Below are positions 10,271 to 18,600 of a DNA stretch of 64,000 bases, in pieces. Position 1 is the first letter of the stretch. Every line of letters starts with the position of its first letter. This DNA comes from Pseudomonas helmanticensis (lineage in GTDB: Bacteria > Pseudomonadota > Gammaproteobacteria > Pseudomonadales > Pseudomonadaceae), in contig NZ_FXUY01000002.1 of NCBI RefSeq assembly GCF_900182985.1, positions 2,501-66,500 of the forward strand, read 5' to 3'. The translations under genes and the position numbers were made by a program. The notes beneath the pieces are model-generated. The model was not told the DNA's origin. It did not search any database and was given only the letters and a program-made list of their open reading frames with translations.

Positions 10271-11827
10271 GTGAGCCAATCACTGATCGCTGCCCTGCAA
10301 AACCCGGCCCTCTATCCGCACCCTGTCGAAGGGTTCCAGGTCATCGAAACCCATATTTCCTGGGTGATCCTCACCGGTCCCTTTGCCTATAAAGTGAAGA
10401 AGCCAGTGAATTTCGGCTTCCTCGACTTCACCGGTCTCGACGCGCGCGCACATTTTTGCGCTGAAGAGCTGCGCCTGAACCAACGCCTGACCGACGATTT
10501 GTATCTCGAAGTGTTGCCCGTCACCGGCAGCGTCGAGGCACCGCAACTGAACGGCGACGGCCCGGCCATCGAATACGTGCTGAAAATGCGCCAGTTCCCA
10601 CAGACCGGGATGCTTAGCACCCTGCAAGCGAATGGCGAGCTGACCACCCAGCACATCGACGAAATGGCCGAGCAGATCGCCCGCTTCCACCTCACTGCAC
10701 CCAAAGTCCCAGCCGAACACGACGCTGGCACCCCGGACAGCGTGATGGCGCCAGTTTCGCAAAACTTCGAGCAGATCCTGCCATTCCTCAGCGACAAGAA
10801 CGATCTGCTGCAACTCAACGCACTGAAGGCCTGGGCCGAAAGCAGCTTCGAGCGTCTAAAACCACTGTTCGCTCAACGCAAGACCGAAGGCTTTACCCGT
10901 GAGTGCCACGGCGACATCCACTTGGGCAACGCCACCGTCATTGACGGTAAAGTGGTGATCTTCGACTGCATCGAATTCAACGAACCGTTCCGCTTCACTG
11001 ACGTCTGGGCCGACACCGGTTTCCTCGCGATGGACCTCGAAGACCGTGGCCTGAAATCCCTCGCGCGTCGTTTGATCAGCCAGTACCTGGAGCTGACCGG
11101 CGACTATCAAGGCCTGGAGGTGCTGAACTTCTATAAAGCCTACCGCGCACTGGTTCGCGCCAAGGTTGCGCTGTTCAGCATGCCGGCAGACGCGACCCCG
11201 GTGCAGCGCGCAACCACCCTGCGCCAGTACCGCAACTACGCCAACCTGGCGGAAAGCTACAGCACCATTCCTTCGCGCTTCATGGCTATCACCCACGGTG
11301 TTTCCGCTGTCGGCAAGAGCCGCGTGGCCATGCGCTTGGTCGAAGCGCTGGGCGCGATTCGCCTGCGTTCCGACGTTGAACGCAAGCGCCTGTTCGGCGA
11401 GCAGACCGTTGCCAACGATGTGCAGGCCGGCATTTATAGCGCTGATGCCAGCGTTGCGACCTACGCCCGCCTGCACGAAATCGCTGAAGTGATCCTGCAC
11501 GCCGGTTTCCCGGTGGTGATCGATGCGACTTATCTCAAACGCGAGCAGCGTGACAGCGCAGCGAAAATCGCTGAAGCCACCGGCACGCCTTTCCTGATTC
11601 TTGACTGCAATGCGCCGCAAGCGGTGATCGAGAGCTGGCTGGCGATTCGTCAGGCCGATAAACAGGATCCGTCCGACGCCACCCTGGCCGTGATCGAAGC
11701 ACAACAGGCCAATCGCGAAGCGCTGACGCCGGAAGAAATTCTGCGCAGCAAACGCGTGCAGACCAATGAATCCGGCACGCTGGACACCGTGGTCGCGCAG
11801 ATCCGTCAGCGCCTGCCAGGCCTGTAA
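10271..11827 (+). CDS. Fusion of an aminoglycoside-phosphotransferase-like domain and a P-loop kinase/ATPase domain
   Basis: The 518-residue product has two parts. Residues ~1-330 resemble the APH/ChoK kinase fold, with the Brenner-type motif HGDIHLGN and a following FDCIEF. Residues ~340-518 carry a Walker A motif (GVSAVGKS) and resemble small P-loop kinases. Such fusions are widespread in Pseudomonas, often labelled as bifunctional aminoglycoside phosphotransferase/ATP-binding protein, but the substrate is unknown and antibiotic resistance should not be assumed. The GTG start follows AAGGA. It is divergent from mrcB. Confidence 0.85.
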   Translation: MSQSLIAALQNPALYPHPVEGFQVIETHISWVILTGPFAYKVKKPVNFGFLDFTGLDARAHFCAEELRLNQRLTDDLYLEVLPVTGSVEAPQLNGDGPAIEYVLKMRQFPQTGMLSTLQANGELTTQHIDEMAEQIARFHLTAPKVPAEHDAGTPDSVMAPVSQNFEQILPFLSDKNDLLQLNALKAWAESSFERLKPLFAQRKTEGFTRECHGDIHLGNATVIDGKVVIFDCIEFNEPFRFTDVWADTGFLAMDLEDRGLKSLARRLISQYLELTGDYQGLEVLNFYKAYRALVRAKVALFSMPADATPVQRATTLRQYRNYANLAESYSTIPSRFMAITHGVSAVGKSRVAMRLVEALGAIRLRSDVERKRLFGEQTVANDVQAGIYSADASVATYARLHEIAEVILHAGFPVVIDATYLKREQRDSAAKIAEATGTPFLILDCNAPQAVIESWLAIRQADKQDPSDATLAVIEAQQANREALTPEEILRSKRVQTNESGTLDTVVAQIRQRLPGL

Positions 11828-11830
11828 GAA

Positions 11831-11878
11831 ACTATTTCGGCCGTGAAGCCCTCGCTTGCTTCACGGCCGTCAAATAGT
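11831..11878 (+). terminator. Long hairpin after the kinase/ATPase fusion gene
   Basis: The arms ACTATTT-CGGCCGTGAAGC and GCTTCACGGCCG-AAATAGT pair around a loop of about eight bases, just after the stop codon. There is no strong T run, so it may act as an RNA 3'-end stabiliser as well as, or instead of, a terminator. Confidence 0.6.
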
Positions 11879-11917
11879 GGCACTATACTGGCGTCATAAA
11901 ACCAACGGTGATATGAC

Positions 11918-12262
11918 ATGAGCCAGCCGAAACTTCTCGACACCCCGCTATATGCCTTGCTGCACAAAGACGACATCACAGGTTTCAACAAAGAGCGCCC
12001 ACAGGATGGCCCGATCGACATGGTCGGCGGCGATTTTCGTGGTCTGGATCTGCGTGAACTGAACGCCGATGGCGTGGATTTCCGGGACGCGTACTTCCGA
12101 TCTGCCGATCTGCGTGGCATCGATTTCCGCAATGCATCGCTGGAAGGTGCAAGCCTCGCGCACGCACAGATTTCCGGTGCGTACTTCCCGCCGGAGCTGA
12201 GTGCCGACGAGATTCTGATGTCGATGAATTTCGGTACGCGCCTGCGTTATCGCACTCGCTGA
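11918..12262 (+). CDS. Pentapeptide-repeat protein
   Basis: The 114-residue product contains about seven tandem A(D/N)LXX-type repeats between residues ~45 and 90 (DLRELNADGVDFRDAYFRSADLRG). These should fold as a short right-handed quadrilateral beta-helix. There is no signal peptide or membrane segment. Some pentapeptide proteins bind DNA gyrase, but this short form cannot be assigned a role. The gene stands alone and is followed by a REP doublet. Confidence 0.85.
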   Translation: MSQPKLLDTPLYALLHKDDITGFNKERPQDGPIDMVGGDFRGLDLRELNADGVDFRDAYFRSADLRGIDFRNASLEGASLAHAQISGAYFPPELSADEILMSMNFGTRLRYRTR

Positions 12263-12298
12263 TACTTTCAACTCTCTCTGACACGACACCTTTCCCCT

Positions 12299-12387
12299 GT
12301 GGGAGCGGGCTTGCTCGCGAAGGCGTAGTGTCAGTCGACACCTCTGGCGGCTGATCGGACGCCTTCGCGAGCAAGCCCGCTCCCACA
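12299..12387. repeat. Inverted REP doublet, family B (GTGGGAGCGGGCTTGCTCGCGAA)
   Basis: Two ~28-bp arms face each other with GTGGGAG outermost and a ~33-bp unique centre. The copy differs from the other family-B elements at GCGGGCTTG versus GCGAGCCTG. Confidence 0.9.
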
Positions 12388-12542
12388 TTTGTTTCCGCAT
12401 TTCCTCCCTCCTTTTTGCGTTCGCAGCCCCTTTCTTAGAAGCGTTTGCGTTGAATCCGACCAAACAACCACGCTTTTCCTACTGATGGCTACACTCCTGA
12501 GAAGCTCGCCCACGCACCATTCGGCCGTCGCAAGGAGGCTTG

Positions 12543-12815
12543 ATGAATGATGAACTGCAACACCTGAAGAATCTTGGCAAGACGTCGGCGCAATGGCTGC
12601 ATGCCGTGGGCATCCACAGCGCCTCGGACTTGCGTCGCCTGGGCGCGGTGGACGCCTACCGGGCCGTGCGTACCCGAGGGTTTCGCGCATCGAAGGTGTT
12701 GCTTTATGCGATTGAGGGCGCGTTGATGGATGTGCACTGGAACGACATCCCCGCCGAACGCAAGGACGCCCTGAACAAACAGCTCGAAGCCATTTCCTCG
12801 CGACACAAGAACTGA
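12543..12815 (+). CDS. TfoX/Sxy C-terminal domain protein
   Basis: The 90-residue product consists of the TfoX C-terminal domain alone (LKNLGKTSAQWLHAVGIHSASDLRRLG), a helix-hairpin-helix-like fold. The N-terminal domain found in Sxy/TfoX competence regulators is absent. The start follows a strong AGGAGG box. In P. aeruginosa a similar small gene precedes cbpA, and the same order is seen here with a 16-bp gap, suggesting cotranscription. Its function is unknown. Confidence 0.8.
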   Translation: MNDELQHLKNLGKTSAQWLHAVGIHSASDLRRLGAVDAYRAVRTRGFRASKVLLYAIEGALMDVHWNDIPAERKDALNKQLEAISSRHKN

Positions 12816-12831
12816 ACGGGCGCTGACCGCC

Positions 12832-13626
12832 ATGTATTTACTGGGGGAACAATCGGCGCACGCCGACGCACTGATCAATCGTTTGCAGAGTTTGCCTGGG
12901 CAATGGCTCGAAGGCCTGGCGCCGTGCGGGCCGACTGTCGAACTGCAGGCAACGGATGATCTGCTCGCGCAGTTGCCAGACGACCAATTGTTTCTGCTCA
13001 GCGAAGGCGTGATCAACGGCTGCATCGGCGCGCGGCCACTGTTTTATTGGCAGGAAGGTGATTTGATCGGCCTCCAGCAGGGTGATGATTGGGGTGACTG
13101 CCGCTTGTGCAGTGACGGGCCATTGCGCTTGCAACCCTACCGGCGCAATCAGTTTTTCCAGCACCTGTTTGCTGATTCTTCCCGAGCGGATCAATTCCTT
13201 GAATACCTGCTGGGGCAAATGGCGATCCTCGCCCACGCCGTGGCGGAACTGAAGCCGCGAGAGTTTCGCAGCACCAACGGCTTCAAGCGGGTCGAGGCGG
13301 GAGAGGTACTGATCCAGCAGGGGGACGCCGCCGATCATGTGTTTGTGATCATCGACGGGCATGCCGAGGCATTTGTCGATGGGCAAAAGGTTGGCGATGT
13401 GCCCAAGGACGAGATTTTCGGCGCCATGGCGGTATTCACTGGCGAGCCGCGCAACGCCACGGTAATCACTCGCGAGCCGAGCACGGTAATGCTGATTCCC
13501 GGCGATCAATTTTTGAGCATGACTCGCTCAAATCCGAAGATCGCGCACAGCCTGATCGAGAGCATGGCGCGGCGTATCGGCCAGCTCAACAAACAGATCA
13601 CTCAATTGACGACCGCCAAGGGCTAG
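12832..13626 (+). CDS. cbpA: CbpA-like cyclic-nucleotide-binding protein without a DNA-binding domain
   Basis: The 264-residue protein ends in a cNMP-binding domain (residues ~148-255) with EAGEVLIQQGDAADHVFVIIDG and the phosphate-binding cassette FGAMAVFTGEPRNATV. The usual arginine is present (Arg207), but the conserved glutamate after FG is alanine (Ala198). Residues ~45-105 resemble a degenerate second cNMP-type barrel. No helix-turn-helix follows, so it is not a Crp-type regulator. Its position before PrrF and phuW matches cbpA (PA4704) of P. aeruginosa, a Vfr-dependent cAMP-binding protein. Nucleotide binding here is inferred. Confidence 0.8.
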   Translation: MYLLGEQSAHADALINRLQSLPGQWLEGLAPCGPTVELQATDDLLAQLPDDQLFLLSEGVINGCIGARPLFYWQEGDLIGLQQGDDWGDCRLCSDGPLRLQPYRRNQFFQHLFADSSRADQFLEYLLGQMAILAHAVAELKPREFRSTNGFKRVEAGEVLIQQGDAADHVFVIIDGHAEAFVDGQKVGDVPKDEIFGAMAVFTGEPRNATVITREPSTVMLIPGDQFLSMTRSNPKIAHSLIESMARRIGQLNKQITQLTTAKG

Positions 13627-13697
13627 CGCGCAGCCCTTTGTTTTCGGGGCGTTCCGGCCATTCCACAGACTAAATCAAATAAATCCAGAATCAGTGG

Positions 13698-13731
13698 TTG
13701 ACTCGGTAATGAGAATCGCTATGATTATCAC
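13698..13731 (+). promoter_or_regulatory. prrF promoter with Fur box
   Basis: A -35 like TTGACT (13698-13703) and a -10 TATGAT (13720-13725) are spaced by 16 bp. The 19-bp stretch at 13711-13729 agrees with the Fur consensus GATAATGATAATCATTATC at 13 positions by my count and covers the -10. Iron-loaded Fur should block transcription of the sRNA. Confidence 0.8.
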
Positions 13732-13846
13732 AACTGGTCGCGAGATCAGTCGATATTCTGAAAAGCCCTTGGTTCGGACTCTCAGATTATCTCCTCATCA
13801 GGCTAATCACGGTTATTTGACCCGGTTTTTTACCGGGTCTTTTTTT
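13732..13846 (+). ncRNA. prrF: PrrF iron-responsive small RNA
   Basis: The ~115-nt segment from AACTGGTCGCGAGATCAG to the terminator closely matches P. aeruginosa PrrF as I recall it. It includes the conserved antisense core around TCTCAGATTATCTCCTCATC (13780-13799). It ends in the hairpin GACCCGG/CCGGGTC followed by seven T. PrrF, with Hfq, represses non-essential iron-using genes when iron is low. P. aeruginosa carries two tandem copies here; only one is present in this window. Its 3' end faces the stop codon of phuW, 14 bp away. Confidence 0.93.
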
Positions 13847-13859
13847 GCCTGTGGAAAAG

Positions 13860-14711
13860 TCATTTGCCGAATTGTTTGCGCATCTGCTTGCAGTAATCCT
13901 GCTTCGGCGTCGCGGGTGTGTACCAGACGTAATCGGCCATCGCCGCCGTCATCTCGCTGCCCTGCTCCGCCAGCATCAACACTGTGGGTGCCTGAGCAGC
14001 GCCCAAATCCAGCAAGTGCACCGGCACCCCGACATCCTTGCGCGCATGCCAAGCGCCGGCCAGCAACATGGCTGGCGTCGGCGCAGCCAACAAACGCTGT
14101 GCCATACGCCGATCGCGCTGTTGCTGAACGGCGAGCATTGCCGGCATTTGCGACTTGGGCAGCAGACCACAGTGGGAATCGCTGATTTGTTCCAGTAACG
14201 TCGTCTTCACCGAATCGGCGTTACTGCGCTCACCACTTAACCCAGGCGGCTTGCGGTAAACGGCGCGGATTTCGCCGTCATCCAGATTGGCCGCCAGCAG
14301 TGGATAAGGTTGTGCAAGGGCGAAACGGACGATTGGCCCATAGAGGTTCCAGTCCCAACCGTCCTGCCAGGCCAATGCCGCAGGAAGATCAGCGGCGGGC
14401 GAGGCCGACTGGCGCTGGGCATCGACGTTGGGTTGCTGATCCGGCGTGAGCATTTCCAGCGACAGGCTGCCCTGCGGTCGCCTTTCACCCAGCGACTGCA
14501 ATAACCATAACTGCACGGCGTGATGATCGGCGTTGTCGTGCTGCTCGCCAATGATCAGCCGTTCAGGCGCAGCGAGCCGGTCGATCAGTTCCTGCGCCGT
14601 CAGCAACTGACCACTGCGCAAATCGCGAATCTCGCCATTGACGGGCGGCGGCGCAACAACGTGCTGACACCCCGCAAGCACCACCAACGCCAACAGCCAC
14701 AGCCCACGCAT
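13860..14711 (-). CDS. phuW: ChaN family lipoprotein, haem-uptake operon
   Basis: The 283-residue product has a lipoprotein signal with LAGC (Cys15). It contains the ChaN domain block IIGEQHDNADHHAVQLWLLQSL with the conserved histidines. ChaN-family proteins bind haem; the Campylobacter member has been crystallised with cofacial haems. It is the last gene of the phuT-U-V-W cluster, 21 bp downstream of phuV. Outer-membrane anchoring is inferred from the lipobox. Its 3' end is convergent with PrrF. Confidence 0.85.
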   Translation of the reverse strand: MRGLWLLALVVLAGCQHVVAPPPVNGEIRDLRSGQLLTAQELIDRLAAPERLIIGEQHDNADHHAVQLWLLQSLGERRPQGSLSLEMLTPDQQPNVDAQRQSASPAADLPAALAWQDGWDWNLYGPIVRFALAQPYPLLAANLDDGEIRAVYRKPPGLSGERSNADSVKTTLLEQISDSHCGLLPKSQMPAMLAVQQQRDRRMAQRLLAAPTPAMLLAGAWHARKDVGVPVHLLDLGAAQAPTVLMLAEQGSEMTAAMADYVWYTPATPKQDYCKQMRKQFGK

Positions 14712-14732
14712 GCACTCACCTCGACGGGGAAA

Positions 14733-15500
14733 TCAACGGGCGATGATCAGCGGATGCCCACGCTCCGGGTGCGGCTGCACCAATACTTCAAGACCGAACA
14801 CCGCTTTCAGCGAGTCCGGCCGCAAGACTTGCTCGGGGGTATCCAGCGCCACCGGACGCCCACCCTCAAGCAGCAACACCCGATCACAATAACGCGCCGC
14901 CAGATTCAAATCATGCAGGATCACCAGCACCGCCGCCCCGCGATCGGCAAACTCGCGCACGGCCTGCAAGGTTGTGTGCTGATGCAGCGGGTCGAGCATC
15001 GACGTCGGTTCATCCAGCAACAGGGTTTGCCCGGCCTGACCCGGCCAGAGCTGTGCCAGCACCCGCGCCAGATGCACACGCTGGCGCTCGCCGCCGGACA
15101 ACGCCAGATAACTGCGGCCGCTCAGATGCCCGGCATCCGCCGCGGTCAGTGCTGCGGCGACAATTTCCTCATCGCGCACCCGGCCGCTTTGATACGGCAA
15201 GCGGCCCATGCCGACGACTTCTTCAACGCGAAAGGCGAAGTCCAGGGTCGACACCTGCGGCAGTACCGCCAGACGTTGAGCGCGTTGTGTGCCCGTCCAG
15301 TGATTCAGCGCCTCGCCGTCGAGCGAGACCTCGCCCTCGCTGGCGCTCAGTTCACCGCACAGCGCCCCGAGCAACGTGCTTTTGCCAGCACCGTTCGGCC
15401 CCAACACGCCCAGCACCTCGCCCGGCTCAAGTTGCAGGGTGACGCCACTGAGTACCGTTTTGCGCCCACGCTGGATCTGCAGATTGTGCGTACGCAACAT
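14733..15500 (-). CDS. phuV: Haem ABC transporter, ATP-binding protein
   Basis: The 255-residue ATPase has Walker [10 protein letters not shown], signature LSGGERQR, and Walker B LLLDEPT, then [12 protein letters not shown] with the switch histidine. Length and sequence fit the HmuV/PhuV branch of iron-chelate importers. The start codon abuts the phuU stop. It energises haem passage across the inner membrane together with PhuU. Confidence 0.93.
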   Translation of the reverse strand: MLRTHNLQIQRGRKTVLSGVTLQLEPGEVLGVLGPNGAGKSTLLGALCGELSASEGEVSLDGEALNHWTGTQRAQRLAVLPQVSTLDFAFRVEEVVGMGRLPYQSGRVRDEEIVAAALTAADAGHLSGRSYLALSGGERQRVHLARVLAQLWPGQAGQTLLLDEPTSMLDPLHQHTTLQAVREFADRGAAVLVILHDLNLAARYCDRVLLLEGGRPVALDTPEQVLRPDSLKAVFGLEVLVQPHPERGHPLIIAR

Positions 15501-16537
15501 CAGGCACGCCCTCGCAGCAGCAGATAAAGAAAGAACGGTGCACCGATAAATGCCGTGACAATACCGATCGGTAACTCCGCCGGCGCCAGCGCCAGACGCG
15601 CGACCAGATCGGCGAGCAGCAACAGGCTCGCCCCGGCCAGCACCGATGCCGGCAGCAACACCCGATGATCAGGACCGGCCAGCAAACGCACCAGATGCGG
15701 CACCACCAGGCCAACGAAACCGATCATGCCCGCCGCTGCCACCGCCGCGCCGACACCCAGCGCGGTGCAGAACACCAATTCACGCTTGAGCCGCTCGACG
15801 TCGATGCCCAGGTGCCCGGCCTCCGACTCACCGAGCAGCAAGGCATTCAGTGCCTTGGCCCGACGCGGTAACCACAGCGCCACGCCAGCACTGATGATCA
15901 ACAATGGCCACAACCGCGCATAACTGGCGCCATTGAGGCTGCCCAGGTTCCAGAACGTCAGCGTGCGTAACGTCGCGTCATCCGCCAGATAAGTGAACAG
16001 CCCCACCGCTGAGCTGGCCAGCGCCGTCAGGGCAATCCCCGCCAGCAACATGGTCGCGACGTTGGTCTGGCCGTTGCGTCGACCGAGTCGATAGACCAGC
16101 GCCGTCACCCCGAGGCCGCCGAGAAACGCGCAGACCGACAACAGATAGGGCCCGAACCATTCCGGCAAACCACCAAAAAACGATCCGCCGACAATCGCAA
16201 TCGCCGCACCCAACGCCGCACCGCTGGAAACACCGACCAGCCCCGGATCCGCCAGCGGATTACGAAACAGGCCTTGCATCGCCACGCCAGACAAGGCCAA
16301 CACACCGCCGACCGCCAGCCCGAGCAAAGTACGCGGCAGACGAATCTGCCCGAGAATCAGCTCAGCCTGCTCCAGACCCTCTGGCGCCAGTGGCACACCG
16401 AGCATGCGCAATCCCGCGCGCAACGTATCGAGCAACGGCAGGCTGACCGGCCCCAACGCCAGTGACAGCCAGATCGCCAGCAAACACAGGAGCGTCAGGC
16501 CGATGAACAAGCCACGGGGTTTTACCAATGTGGTCAT
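15500..16537 (-). CDS. phuU: Haem ABC transporter, permease (FecCD family)
   Basis: The 345-residue protein is highly hydrophobic, with about ten predicted membrane segments. It carries FecCD/BtuC family motifs ([37 protein letters not shown]). It forms the transmembrane channel for haem delivered by PhuT. The start overlaps the phuT stop by four bases (ATGA type), so the genes are co-translated. Confidence 0.94.
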   Translation of the reverse strand: MTTLVKPRGLFIGLTLLCLLAIWLSLALGPVSLPLLDTLRAGLRMLGVPLAPEGLEQAELILGQIRLPRTLLGLAVGGVLALSGVAMQGLFRNPLADPGLVGVSSGAALGAAIAIVGGSFFGGLPEWFGPYLLSVCAFLGGLGVTALVYRLGRRNGQTNVATMLLAGIALTALASSAVGLFTYLADDATLRTLTFWNLGSLNGASYARLWPLLIISAGVALWLPRRAKALNALLLGESEAGHLGIDVERLKRELVFCTALGVGAAVAAAGMIGFVGLVVPHLVRLLAGPDHRVLLPASVLAGASLLLLADLVARLALAPAELPIGIVTAFIGAPFFLYLLLRGRA

Positions 16538-17406
16538 TGGCCGCTCTTGGCCGGATAGAAACCGTCAGACAGGGTTTTCAGCGCTGTCGGCAGACGCGGA
16601 CCGAGGCCACCGACCAGCAGCGTCGGGTCCAGCTCCAGCACGCGCCCGGTCTTGGCGGCGCGGCTTGAATTGAGAATCGGGTTTTCCTTGAACAGCGCAG
16701 CTTTCGCCGCCTCACCGGTCAACGCACGGTCAGCGAATACCAGCACCTCAGGATCGAGGCTGGCGAGGGACTCCACGGAAAACGGCTTATAGCCGGTGTG
16801 GGTGGCGAGATTGTGTCCGCCGGCCTGTTGCAGCAGCCAGTCGGCGGCCGTGTCCTTGCCCGCGATCAAAGGCTTGCCACCGGCATGACCGAGCAACAGC
16901 AACACGCCCGGCGCTTTCTGTTTGACCTGAGCTTGCGCGACACGCGACTTCTGCGCATCGAGTTGCTGTTGATAACTTTGCAGCAGTTGCGCAGCCTGTG
17001 GCTTGGCGCCCAGCAACTGGCCCAGATGAGTGACATTCTTCTCCAGCGTCGGCAGATCCGGCTGGGCCGAGAACAACTCGACCTGAACCTTCGCCGCTTT
17101 TACCTGCGCAAGCACTGGGGGCGGACCCATTTCTTCGGTGCCGATCAGGATGTCCGGGCGCAGACTGAGAATGCCCTCAGCGGAAAGGCTGCGCTGATAA
17201 CCAATGCTCGGCAGCGCCTTCAATGACTGCGGATGCTGGCTGGTGGTGTCGACGCCGACCAGTTTCGACTCGCCACCCAAGGCGCTGACCCACTCTGACA
17301 ATGCGCCGCCGGCACTGACCCAGCGTTGCGGCAAATCAGCCGCTGCAGCCTGGTGGCTGAGCAAAAGTGCGACACACAGCACAGCAACGCGGGTACTCAG
17401 GCGCAT
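16534..17406 (-). CDS. phuT: Haem ABC transporter, periplasmic substrate-binding protein
   Basis: The 290-residue product starts with a signal peptide (MRLSTRVAVLCVALLLSHQ) ending near AAAA. The two-lobe class III binding-protein fold is indicated by RPDILIGTEEMGPPPVLAQ and SLASLDPEVLVFADRAL. A conserved tyrosine in IGYQRSL could be the haem ligand, as in PhuT/ShuT. The ATG at 17406 follows AAGGA; an upstream in-frame start would spoil the signal peptide. It is the first gene of the operon. In P. aeruginosa phuS precedes it, but here the next gene upstream is an unrelated divergent Rieske gene. Confidence 0.92.
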   Translation of the reverse strand: MRLSTRVAVLCVALLLSHQAAAADLPQRWVSAGGALSEWVSALGGESKLVGVDTTSQHPQSLKALPSIGYQRSLSAEGILSLRPDILIGTEEMGPPPVLAQVKAAKVQVELFSAQPDLPTLEKNVTHLGQLLGAKPQAAQLLQSYQQQLDAQKSRVAQAQVKQKAPGVLLLLGHAGGKPLIAGKDTAADWLLQQAGGHNLATHTGYKPFSVESLASLDPEVLVFADRALTGEAAKAALFKENPILNSSRAAKTGRVLELDPTLLVGGLGPRLPTALKTLSDGFYPAKSGQ

Positions 17407-17504
17407 ACACAGCTTCCTTGAACAAGGTTTTTCCCGGGCATCGGGATGACAGGCCAAGTATCCTCGACATCTGCCAGCCGCCCTGCGGACGAAGGCCGCC
17501 ATTT

Positions 17505-17523
17505 GATAATTGTTTGCATTTAA
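17505..17523 (-). promoter_or_regulatory. Candidate Fur box between phuT and the Rieske gene
   Basis: GATAATTGTTTGCATTTAA agrees with the Fur consensus at about 11 of 19 positions. It lies ~100 bp upstream of phuT, a gene expected to be iron-repressed. The match is moderate and no footprint is implied. Confidence 0.4.
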
Positions 17524-17572
17524 ACGTCAAGCTCGGACATATCCAGACACGAGCCGACACTAGAGGATAGTC

Positions 17573-17890
17573 ATGAAGTTTCTCTGCGCAGGCGCCGATC
17601 TGGCTGAAGCGAAAAGCCGTGGTTTCGAGATCGACGGCAACAAGCTGTTCGCCGTGCGCCGCAGCGGCCAGGCCTATGTCTACCTCAACCGCTGTCCACA
17701 CCGTGGGGTGGGACTGGAATGGCAACCCGACCAGTTTCTCGACCCGAGCAACAGCCTGATCCAGTGCGCCACCCACGGCGCCCTGTTTCTGATCGAGGAC
17801 GGTGAATGCGTTGCCGGGCCTTGCGCCGGGCAAGCCCTCACCGCCATCCCGTGCCGCGAAGACGCGCAAGGCCTGTGGATCGATGTTTAA
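17573..17890 (+). CDS. Rieske [2Fe-2S] domain protein
   Basis: The 105-residue product is a stand-alone Rieske ferredoxin-like domain. The cluster ligands are visible in NRCPHRGVG (Cys-x-His) and QCATHGALF (Cys-x2-His). There is no signal peptide, so it is probably a cytoplasmic electron carrier or regulator. The redox partner is unknown. It is divergent from the phu operon and its stop codon overlaps the sfsA stop on the other strand. Confidence 0.88.
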   Translation: MKFLCAGADLAEAKSRGFEIDGNKLFAVRRSGQAYVYLNRCPHRGVGLEWQPDQFLDPSNSLIQCATHGALFLIEDGECVAGPCAGQALTAIPCREDAQGLWIDV

Positions 17891-18600
17891 CCGTTGAGCA
17901 ACACGTCGAGGCGCCGGTCGATGACCATCTCTTCATGGCTCAAGCGCACGCCGTACGCTAGCACCTCGACGCCGCAAGCGACCGCCTCAAGCAGTGCGTC
18001 TGCGTAGGCCGAATCGATTTCCCTCGCAGGACGCACCGCTTCGATCCCGCTCAGATTGACGCAATACAACTGCACCGCCCGAATACCGTCACGCGCCAGA
18101 TGCGCCAGCTCACGCAGATGCTTGGCGCCACGCTGGGTCACCGCATCGGGAAACGCCGCCACGGCCGTACCATCGAAGCCCAAGGTGACGCTCTTCACTT
18201 CGACATAAGCCGGGCCGCTTGGGTATTCGAGGCGGAAATCGATACGGCTTTTTTCCTGACCGTAAGCGACTTCACGCTTCAACGCGGTAAACCCGTTTAA
18301 TTCGGTGATCACGCCAGCCTGCAAGGCCTCTTCGACCAAGCCGTTGGCGCGCCCGGTGTTCACACAAAACAGCCGCCCTTGCGGGGTTTCGCCGACTTCC
18401 CAAGTGCCGGGCAACTTGCGCTTGGGGTCATTGGAGCGACTGAACCAGACCTGCCCGCCCTCGACCTGACAGTTGAGCATCGAGCCAGTGTTTGGGCAGT
18501 GAATAGTCAACAACTCGCCGCTAACGGTTTCGATATCGGCGAGAAAACGCTTGTAACGACGAATCAGTCGCGCTTCTTCAAGAGGAGGATAAAAGCGCAT
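17887..18600 (-). CDS. sfsA: SfsA family DNA/RNA nuclease
   Basis: The 237-residue product has the family's OB-like N-terminus ([20 protein letters not shown]). The nuclease core has catalytic acidic residues in KSRIDFRLE and VEVKSVTL. SfsA was first named for maltose-gene stimulation in E. coli; later work describes nuclease activity. The ATG overlaps the stop of the upstream aminotransferase gene, so the two are coupled. Confidence 0.93.
   Translation of the reverse strand: MRFYPPLEEARLIRRYKRFLADIETVSGELLTIHCPNTGSMLNCQVEGGQVWFSRSNDPKRKLPGTWEVGETPQGRLFCVNTGRANGLVEEALQAGVITELNGFTALKREVAYGQEKSRIDFRLEYPSGPAYVEVKSVTLGFDGTAVAAFPDAVTQRGAKHLRELAHLARDGIRAVQLYCVNLSGIEAVRPAREIDSAYADALLEAVACGVEVLAYGVRLSHEEMVIDRRLDVLLNG

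Noticed and set aside
10271..11827. Antibiotic resistance gene (aminoglycoside phosphotransferase)
   Set aside because: Only the fold is shared. The gene is core and fused to a P-loop domain; resistance is unsupported.
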